This document shows positions 1-4,543 of a DNA stretch of 5,293 bases, in pieces (the stretch's first letter is position 1; every line of letters starts with the position of its first letter). This DNA comes from Burkholderiaceae bacterium (GTDB taxonomy: Bacteria > Pseudomonadota > Gammaproteobacteria > Burkholderiales > Burkholderiaceae_D): assembly GCA_019752915.1 (NCBI GenBank), contig JAIELO010000198.1:1-5293 (forward strand). Direction: 5' to 3'. The position numbers and the translations under genes were made by a program. A model generated the notes under the pieces. That model saw only the letters and a list, made by a program, of their open reading frames with translations. It ran no database searches and was not told the DNA's origin.

Positions 1-28
1 GAATTTTTGTAGTGAGATTTTATTCATC

Positions 29-34
29 GAAGGA
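29..34 (+). promoter_or_regulatory. Shine-Dalgarno deciding the oxidoreductase start
   Basis: GAAGGA ends four bases before the ATG at 39. It favours that ATG over the in-frame GTG at 12, which would add nine residues (MRFYSSKDC) that do not look like a ferredoxin N-terminus. The spacer is short but workable. Confidence 0.6.
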
Positions 35-38
35 TTGT

Positions 39-1067
39 ATGACGTTTCAGATTACTGTACAGCCTAGCGGCCACCAATTCAGCTGCGAGGAAGACGAAAC
101 CATTCTGGCCGCTGCGGTACGCGCCGGCATCGGCCTGCCCTACGGCTGCAAAAACGGCGCCTGCAGCTCCTGCAAAGGCAAAGTGCTCAGCGGCAGCGTC
201 AGCCACAAACCGTATCAGGAACGGGCCCTGCCTGCGGACGAAGCGGCCGCCGGTATGTCGCTGTTCTGCTGCGCCAGCCCGCACAGCGATCTGGTGATCG
301 AAGCGCGCGAAGTGGCTGGCAGCGAAGACTACCCGCTGCGCAAAATGCCGTCGCGGGTGGCCACGCTGGAACGCGTCACCGATGACGTGATCGTCATGAC
401 GCTGCAACTGCCGGCCAACGAAACGCTGAAATTCCGCGCTGGCCAGTACATCGAATTCCTGCTGCGCGACGGCAAACGCCGCAGCTACAGTCTGGCCAAT
501 GCACCGGGCACCGAGCAGCCACTGAGTCTGCATATCCGCCACCTGCCCGGCGGCGTGTTCACCGATCAGGTGTTCGGCACCATGAAGGAGCGCGATATTC
601 TGCGCTTCGAAGGCCCGCAGGGCAGCTTCTTCGTGCGCGAAGAATCGGACAAGCCGATGCTGCTGCTGGCCTCCGGCACCGGCTTCGCGCCAATCAAGGC
701 CATCATCGAACACCAGCTGGCGCAAGGCTCGAGCCGTCCGATGACGCTGTACTGGGGCGGGCGCCGTCCGCAGGATCTGTACATGGATGCCCTATGCCGC
801 GAGTGGGCCGCAACGCTGCCTCACTTCCGCTACGTGCCGGTGATTTCGAACGCGCTGCCGGAAGATGGCTGGCAAGGCCGTAGCGGCTACGTTCACGCCG
901 CCGTGCTGGCCGATCTGCCCGAGCTGTCAGGCTATCAGGTATATGCCTGCGGTGCGCCGGTGATGGTGGAGTCGGCCAAACGCGATTTCGTCGCCCAGTG
1001 CCAGCTACCGGAAGACGAGTTCTACGCCGACGCCTTCACCAGCGAAGCCGATATCCACAAATCCTAA
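39..1067 (+). CDS. [2Fe-2S]/FAD/NAD(P)H oxidoreductase, AscD/RfbI-like (CDP-6-deoxy-glucoseen reductase family)
   Basis: This is a soluble, probably cytoplasmic electron-transfer flavoprotein of 342 residues that would pass electrons from NAD(P)H through FAD to a [2Fe-2S] centre and then to a partner enzyme. Residues 1-92 form a plant-type ferredoxin domain with cluster cysteines 37, 42 and 45 (CKNGACSSC) and a fourth at 77 or 78 in LFCCASP. Residues 100-200 form the FAD barrel with the RSYS flavin motif at 148-151. Residues 205-330 form the nucleotide domain, with ASGTGFAPIKAII at about 211-223, CGAP at about 304 and a C-terminal FYADAF. Length and domain order match the AscD/RfbI group. In characterised members the partner makes 3,6-dideoxysugars. 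No sugar-nucleotide gene is visible here, so the actual acceptor is unknown, and a methane/phenol-monooxygenase-type reductase is an alternative by architecture. The next gene starts 64 bp downstream. Confidence 0.88.
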   Translation: MTFQITVQPSGHQFSCEEDETILAAAVRAGIGLPYGCKNGACSSCKGKVLSGSVSHKPYQERALPADEAAAGMSLFCCASPHSDLVIEAREVAGSEDYPLRKMPSRVATLERVTDDVIVMTLQLPANETLKFRAGQYIEFLLRDGKRRSYSLANAPGTEQPLSLHIRHLPGGVFTDQVFGTMKERDILRFEGPQGSFFVREESDKPMLLLASGTGFAPIKAIIEHQLAQGSSRPMTLYWGGRRPQDLYMDALCREWAATLPHFRYVPVISNALPEDGWQGRSGYVHAAVLADLPELSGYQVYACGAPVMVESAKRDFVAQCQLPEDEFYADAFTSEADIHKS

Positions 1068-1071
1068 GTTT

Positions 1072-1097
1072 CCTCCCCACGGGCGCCGCAACGGAGG
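1072..1097 (+). other. Possible Shine-Dalgarno-sequestering hairpin in the 1068-1131 gap
   Basis: CCTCC (1072-1076) is the reverse complement of GGAGG (1093-1097), with a 16-base loop that contains the palindrome GGCGCC. In RNA the arms could pair and hide the GGAGG. No T-tract follows, so it is not a typical terminator. The stem is only five base pairs and may be chance in GC-rich DNA. Confidence 0.25.
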
Positions 1098-1110
1098 CCA
1101 CGCCATCCGG

Positions 1111-1122
1111 CGCGGCGCCGCG
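1111..1122. repeat. 12-bp perfect palindrome just before the MFS start
   Basis: CGCGGCGCCGCG equals its own reverse complement and ends nine bases before the ATG at 1132. It could be an operator, or could fold near the ribosome-binding region. Base composition makes chance palindromes of G and C fairly likely. Confidence 0.3.
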
Positions 1123-1131
1123 AAAGCGCCC

Positions 1132-2457
1132 ATGTCTGACAGCTCTGCACCACCCGCAGTCTCATCTGCAACCCCGCCCGCTACGCCACCTGCGAACTCA
1201 CCCGCCGCCGCAACGTCCAGTCCTTCGCCCGCACCACGCAGCGGCCTTGGCGTACTACGCCACCGCAATTTCGCCTTCTACCTGTCGGCCCGCACGCTGG
1301 GCACACTGGCCGTACAAATGCAGAACGTCGCCATCGGCTGGCAAGTCTATGCCATGACCCACGACCTGTTCGATCTGGGTCTGATCGGGCTGGCGCAATT
1401 CGCCCCCTTCCTGTTACTGATTCTGCTGGCCGGCCACGCTGCCGACCGCTACAACCGGCGCAATCTGGTGGCACTGGCGCTGGCAGCGCAATTGCTGTGC
1501 GGCCTGCTACTACTGGCCTTCACGGTGGCAGGTCTGCGCACCGTCTGGCCGATTTTTGCCGTGCTGGTGCTGTTCGGCAGCGCGCGCGCTTTCATGGGAC
1601 CGGCCACGCAGGCCATGCTGGTCAATCTGGTGCCAGCGGAAAGCTTCAGTCAGGCCGTGGCACTGAGTTCCTCGAGCTTCCATCTGGCCATCATTCTCGG
1701 GCCCACGCTGGGCGGCCTGCTGTATCTGGCCGGACCGAAAACGGTCTACCTGATTTCCTCGGGCCTGCTGGTGCTGTCCGTGATCCTGATGTGCCTGACC
1801 AAACCGGCGCCACAGGCCAGCCACCGCGAACCGGCCAGCTGGCACACGGTACTGGAAGGCTTGCGCTTCGTGTTTTCCCGCCCGGTGATTCTTGGTGCGA
1901 TTTCGCTCGACCTGTTTGCCGTACTGTTTGGCGGCGCCACCGCACTGCTGCCGGCGCTGGCCCATGACGTGCTGCAGGTTGGCCCCACCGGACTCGGCAT
2001 GCTGCGCACCGCTCCGGGCATCGGCGCAGCACTCTGCTCGATCACCCTGACCTTCTTCCCCATCACGCGCCGGGTCGGCGCGTGGATGCTGGGGGGCGTC
2101 GCCGTGTTCGGCGCCGGCACGCTGGTACTCGGCTCCACCACCACGTTTGTGGTGGCGCTGGTGGCGCTGTTCCTGATGGGTGCCGGTGACATGGTCAGCG
2201 TCTACGTGCGCCACCTGCTGGTACAGTACGAAACGCCGGACGCCATCCGTGGCCGCGTCAGTGCCGTCAATTCCGTGTTCATCGGCGCCTCCAACGAGCT
2301 TGGCGAATTCGAATCGGGCGTCACCGCCGGCTGGATGGGACTGACCCGCGCCGTGCTGTTCGGCGGCGCCGCCACGCTCGCTGTCACCGGACTGTGGGCG
2401 GTACTGTTCCCGGTGCTGTCGCGCATGGACCGTTTCCCGCACGAGGAGCAAAAATGA
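1132..2457 (+). CDS. MFS transporter, EntS/DHA3-like exporter
   Basis: This is an inner-membrane major facilitator superfamily protein of 441 residues that probably exports a small molecule by proton antiport; the substrate cannot be read from sequence. Residues 1-37 are rich in Pro, Ala, Ser and Thr and look disordered. The core then starts with GLGVLRHRNFAFYLSARTLG, typical of the EntS-like branch. The MFS motif A loop lies at 101-110 (GHAADRYNRR), with D105, R106 and R109/R110 in place. About ten to twelve hydrophobic segments follow to residue 430, with a related loop at about 371-377 (IRGRVSA). The start is the first ATG; its upstream GAAAG is a weak ribosome site, while a stronger ACGGAGG lies about 34 bases upstream. 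The stop overlaps the next start as ATGA. The family call is firm. The exporter and EntS-like placement is from resemblance only. Confidence 0.88.
   Translation: MSDSSAPPAVSSATPPATPPANSPAAATSSPSPAPRSGLGVLRHRNFAFYLSARTLGTLAVQMQNVAIGWQVYAMTHDLFDLGLIGLAQFAPFLLLILLAGHAADRYNRRNLVALALAAQLLCGLLLLAFTVAGLRTVWPIFAVLVLFGSARAFMGPATQAMLVNLVPAESFSQAVALSSSSFHLAIILGPTLGGLLYLAGPKTVYLISSGLLVLSVILMCLTKPAPQASHREPASWHTVLEGLRFVFSRPVILGAISLDLFAVLFGGATALLPALAHDVLQVGPTGLGMLRTAPGIGAALCSITLTFFPITRRVGAWMLGGVAVFGAGTLVLGSTTTFVVALVALFLMGAGDMVSVYVRHLLVQYETPDAIRGRVSAVNSVFIGASNELGEFESGVTAGWMGLTRAVLFGGAATLAVTGLWAVLFPVLSRMDRFPHEEQK
2443..2448 (+). promoter_or_regulatory. Shine-Dalgarno for the DUF1345 gene, inside the MFS gene end
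   Basis: GAGGAG sits five bases before ATG 2454. It decides this start over an in-frame ATG 60 bases upstream that would add 20 residues read through the MFS coding sequence. Its location within the upstream gene supports translational coupling. Confidence 0.7.
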
Positions 2458-3113
2458 GTCTGCACCTGCCACGCATCATCCACAGCCGCCCGCACCTGAG
2501 TGCCGCGCTGGCACTGGGCATCACGACCGGTCTATTGCTGCCGTTCGACTGGTCGCCGGCAACCCGCTTGCTGGGCGCGTGGAATGTCATCGTCTGGAGC
2601 TATCTGCTGATGATGGCGCTGATGATGGCCCGTGCCGATCATCACGATATCCGCCGCGCCGCCTGCCGTCAGGACGAAAAAGGGCCGGTCATTCTCAGCA
2701 TGCTGTCGCTGCTGATTCTGGCCAGTCTGGCCGCCATCGTCTCGCAATTGTCGACCATCAAAGATGCACCGGCCGGCACCATGGCCTATCACTACGGCTT
2801 CGTAGTGCTCACGCTGACCGGCTCATGGTTCATGATCGGCACCATGTTCTGTTCGCACTACGCGCACCTGTTTTACATCAACCCCGAACAGCCTGCCGTA
2901 CTGCGTTTTCCCGACGCGGATCTGACCCCGAATTACTGGGATTTTCTGTACTTCTCGTTCACCATTTCGGTGGCTGCACAGACCGCCGATGTGAGCATCC
3001 ACAGCCGCAACCTGCGCCAGGTCGTGCTGTGCCAGTCGGTGCTGTGCTTCTTCTACAACCTTGCGGTGCTGGGTCTGTCGATCAATCTGGCCGCCTCGTT
3101 GATCAATGCCTGA
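2454..3113 (+). CDS. DUF1345 family integral membrane protein
   Basis: This is a 219-residue inner-membrane protein of the DUF1345 family, whose function is not established. Hydrophobic segments are visible at about 13-30, 42-60, 78-98, 112-134, 163-178 and 188-214. Family-like signatures are HYAHLFY near 135-141, a following RFPD at 151-154, and PNYWDFLYFSFTISVAAQTADV near 159-180, the most conserved part of the family. Charged residues 59-76 (including DHHDIRR and CRQDEK) form a loop between the second and third segments, presumably cytoplasmic. The start overlaps the MFS stop by four bases (ATGA), so the two genes are almost certainly co-translated, and the product may act with or be co-regulated with that transporter. 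No T-rich terminator follows the stop. Confidence 0.85.
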   Translation: MSLHLPRIIHSRPHLSAALALGITTGLLLPFDWSPATRLLGAWNVIVWSYLLMMALMMARADHHDIRRAACRQDEKGPVILSMLSLLILASLAAIVSQLSTIKDAPAGTMAYHYGFVVLTLTGSWFMIGTMFCSHYAHLFYINPEQPAVLRFPDADLTPNYWDFLYFSFTISVAAQTADVSIHSRNLRQVVLCQSVLCFFYNLAVLGLSINLAASLINA

Positions 3114-3146
3114 TCACTGCCTGAACGCCTTACCGAACAGGGCGGC

Positions 3147-3169
3147 TTGCTTAATGCGCACTTAAGCAA
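3147..3169. repeat. Near-palindrome, 8-bp arms, in the leader of the HPF-like gene
   Basis: TTGCTTAA (3147-3154) and TTAAGCAA (3162-3169) are perfect reverse complements around a 7-base centre that is itself nearly palindromic (TGCGCA). It lies in the 102-bp gap 3114-3215 and ends just before an AAGGAG ribosome site. The downstream run is A rather than T, so a rightward intrinsic terminator is unlikely. An operator or a 5'-leader hairpin fits better. I see no convincing sigma-70 or sigma-54 promoter pair in this gap. Confidence 0.55.
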
Positions 3170-3181
3170 AAAAGGAGTAAG

Positions 3182-3271
3182 ATGAAATCGCAGTTCAACA
3201 AACAGGAGCAAGCATATGCAAATCAATATCAATGCCGACAAAACCATCGAACGCCATGCAGGCCTGGATGA
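3182..3271 (+). CDS. Possible 29-residue leader ORF overlapping the HPF-like start
   Basis: ATG at 3182 is preceded by AAGGAG (3172-3177, four-base spacer) and opens a frame of 29 codons ending at TGA 3269-3271. The peptide begins MKSQFNKQEQAYANQYQ and resembles nothing I recognise. It runs in another frame across the HPF-like start at 3216 and stops 53 bases past that ATG. It may be translated, acting on its downstream gene by coupling or interference, or the site may only be a standby ribosome-binding site. Only the strong ribosome site supports it. Confidence 0.25.
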   Translation: MKSQFNKQEQAYANQYQCRQNHRTPCRPG

Positions 3272-3584
3272 GCACGTACAAACTGTCGTGACTAATGCGC
3301 TCCACCGCTTCGGCGAACAGATCACCCGCGTCGAAGTGCACCTGAGCGATAACCTCGGTCAGAAATCGGCCGACGGCGACAATCGCTGCATGCTGGAAGC
3401 GCGCGTCACCGGTTATCAGCCGATCGCCGTCAGTGACCATGCTGCCACCCTGCATCAGGCCATCGGCGGCGCTGCCGACAAACTGAAACGCGCCATCGAT
3501 AGTGCACTCGGTCGTCTGCAGGACAAGCGCCATGCAGGCGCTGCCGTTCCAGCCGAAGCTGACGCCGAAGCCGACGTCGAATAA
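3216..3584 (+). CDS. HPF/RaiA-family ribosome-associated protein
   Basis: This is a small cytoplasmic protein of 122 residues related to the ribosome hibernation factors HPF and RaiA, which bind the 30S decoding region when growth slows. It starts MQININADKTIE. The most diagnostic parts are ITRVEVHLSDN at about 36-46, CMLEARVTGYQPIAVSD at 58-74 and QAIGGAADKLKRAID at 81-95. The C-terminus (106-122) is Ala/Glu/Asp-rich and has no long dimerisation domain, so it is a short type. It is closer to the divergent HPF-like paralogs I recall from Pseudomonas and betaproteobacteria than to classical Hpf, so ribosome binding is inferred. The start has AGGAG (3204-3208) seven bases upstream. It lies as a single gene between the DUF1345 gene and a convergent gene. 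Confidence 0.82.
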   Translation: MQININADKTIERHAGLDEHVQTVVTNALHRFGEQITRVEVHLSDNLGQKSADGDNRCMLEARVTGYQPIAVSDHAATLHQAIGGAADKLKRAIDSALGRLQDKRHAGAAVPAEADAEADVE

Positions 3585-3587
3585 ACC

Positions 3588-3601
3588 GATCCGCTAGGAT
3601 C
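3588..3601. repeat. Short inverted repeat GATCC-GCTA-GGATC between convergent genes
   Basis: Five-base arms surround the four-base loop GCTA. It sits four bases after the HPF-like stop and overlaps the last bases of the convergent gene. It may add to the larger hairpin that follows. Confidence 0.35.
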
Positions 3602-4400
3602 ACCTGACGGAGCTAGCGCCCGCTAGCTCCTGTAAATACCGCAAGCCTTGCAGCGCCCTGCTGCCATACCACGACAGCATTTCCCCATCGACCAGTTGTA
3701 CCGGCTTACCGATCTGCTGTGCCAGCACGGCCGCATGCGCTTCGCTGAAACGATACGGTTCGCTCGACAGCAGCACACCATCGATCTGCGCCAGCAATTC
3801 CGGCGTCCAGCTAAATTCCGGATAGCGCACCGCGCCCAGTTGCGGCACCTGCCAGCCGATTTCCGCCAGCATGCGCGCAATATACGTATCGCGCGACACC
3901 GACATCCACGGATCCTGCCAGATGCAGTACAACATGGTGCGCGCCGGCTGGGCCGACTGCGCCTGCAGCGCTTGCAGACGCGCATACTCGCGCTCGAAAT
4001 CGGCACTCCACTCGGCCGCTTCGCGGCTGCAGCAGAACACCCCGCCCAGCAGTTCGGCCAGTGCCAGATTGTCGCGTGGCGCCAGCGGATGGGTCACCAC
4101 GATATGCGGAATGAACTCGGCCAGTTGCGCCACCGTCGGCTGTTCGTTTTCATCGATATTGACCACCAGATGGGTGGGCGCCAGCTTGCGGATTTTGTCG
4201 ATATTCACATCCTTGGTGCCGCCCACCTTGGGGATGGCCGCCACCAGCTCGCTAGGGTGGATGCAAAAGCCGGTGCGCCCCACCAGTTGCCCGGCCAGCC
4301 CGAAGTCGCACAGCATTTCCGTAATCGATGGCACCAGCGAGACGATGCGGGCATCGGCTGCCGGACGGTGCACTGTTCCCAGCGCGTCGGTATATTCCAT
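3600..4400 (-). CDS. BtuF-like cobalamin-binding/helical-backbone metal receptor protein
   Basis: This 266-residue protein belongs to the BtuF/TroA-like class III substrate-binding fold, annotated in many proteobacteria as a cobalamin-binding protein. The N-lobe opens with ARIVSLVPSITEMLCDFGL (17-35), followed by LVGRTGFCIHP (39-49) and VGGTKDVNIDKIRKLAPTHLVV (59-80). A long helix follows, then a C-lobe with LYCIWQDPWMSVSRDTYIARMLAEIGW (157-183) and LLSSEPYRF (210-218). The ATG at 4400 is chosen because GGAAG lies six bases upstream and family similarity begins there. A TTG at 4472 would add 24 residues that form neither a signal peptide nor a lipobox. No export signal is visible in either version, so it may act in the cytoplasm. 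No BtuC/BtuD transporter gene adjoins it. Ligand assignment is by family only. Confidence 0.82.
   Translation of the reverse strand: MEYTDALGTVHRPAADARIVSLVPSITEMLCDFGLAGQLVGRTGFCIHPSELVAAIPKVGGTKDVNIDKIRKLAPTHLVVNIDENEQPTVAQLAEFIPHIVVTHPLAPRDNLALAELLGGVFCCSREAAEWSADFEREYARLQALQAQSAQPARTMLYCIWQDPWMSVSRDTYIARMLAEIGWQVPQLGAVRYPEFSWTPELLAQIDGVLLSSEPYRFSEAHAAVLAQQIGKPVQLVDGEMLSWYGSRALQGLRYLQELAGASSVR
3609..3630 (+). terminator. Hairpin between convergent genes, possible bidirectional terminator
   Basis: GGAGCTAGCG (3609-3618) and CGCTAGCTCC (3621-3630) are perfect reverse complements, giving about nine base pairs with a four-base loop. It lies 25 bases after the HPF-like stop and inside the last codons of the leftward gene, encoding part of its ASSVR end. 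No T-run follows on either strand, so intrinsic termination would be atypical; it may instead protect the 3' end of the RNA. Confidence 0.45.
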
Positions 4401-4464
4401 GGTCGGCTTCCGTGAGCACAAAGCCGGTATTGAAGCATCGGCAGATAGATCCTGCAACAACTTC

Positions 4465-4500
4465 CTGAACAAAATTTACACAGGCCGGCAAGCAGTTCAG
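4465..4500. repeat. Inverted repeat CTGAAC / GTTCAG in the divergent promoter region
   Basis: Six-base arms at 4465-4470 and 4495-4500 are perfect reverse complements with a 24-base spacer. The right arm abuts the candidate -10 hexamer, and the repeat interlocks with the one at 4487-4520. Confidence 0.3.
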
Positions 4501-4520
4501 CTATGATGGTCAGGCTTGCC
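4487..4520. repeat. Inverted repeat GGCAAGC / GCTTGCC flanking the candidate -10
   Basis: Seven-base arms at 4487-4493 and 4514-4520 are exact reverse complements with a 20-base spacer that contains TATGAT. The placement fits an operator that would cover the rightward promoter, or a leader hairpin. No regulator is identified. Confidence 0.4.
4502..4507 (+). promoter_or_regulatory. Candidate -10 box (TATGAT) for the GGDEF gene
   Basis: TATGAT lies 36 bases before the TTG start. The best -35-like hexamer, TTTACA at 4475-4480, is 21 bases away, which is too far for a standard sigma-70 promoter. Hexamers at the usual 16-18 spacing are poor, so an activator-dependent promoter is possible. Confidence 0.3.
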
Positions 4521-4543
4521 TATCAGCATCCTGAAAGACCATT

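Larger units (their letters stand above)
4401..4543. promoter_or_regulatory. Divergent intergenic region holding two back-to-back promoters
   Basis: This 143-bp stretch separates the leftward BtuF-like gene from the rightward GGDEF gene and must hold both promoters unless leaderless transcripts start elsewhere. It is visibly more AT-rich around 4465-4480. No cobalamin riboswitch is apparent; the gap is too short for a typical one and I see no B12 box. Confidence 0.55.

Noticed and set aside
12..38. GTG start extending the oxidoreductase by nine residues
   Set aside because: GAAGGA directly precedes the ATG at 39, and the added residues do not fit the ferredoxin domain.
1510..2472. Long open frame on the minus strand opposite the MFS gene
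   Set aside because: Its translation is Gln/Arg/His/Gly-rich with no recognisable domain, as expected for the antisense of a GC-rich membrane protein gene.
3130..3158. Sigma-54 or sigma-70 promoter before the HPF-like gene
   Set aside because: TTGC at 3147 has no GG at the required distance for sigma-54, and no -35/-10 pair at 16-18 spacing matches well.
3147..3169. Intrinsic terminator for the MFS/DUF1345 operon
   Set aside because: The stem is AT-rich and is followed by A residues, not T residues, in the rightward direction.
4401..4472. TTG-initiated extension of the BtuF-like protein with a possible lipoprotein cysteine
   Set aside because: The added segment is not hydrophobic, and IPALC does not fit a lipobox because Leu precedes the Cys.
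3648..4506. Plus-strand open frames opposite the BtuF-like gene
   Set aside because: They are antisense shadows with arginine- or histidine-rich composition; the minus-strand frame matches a known family throughout.
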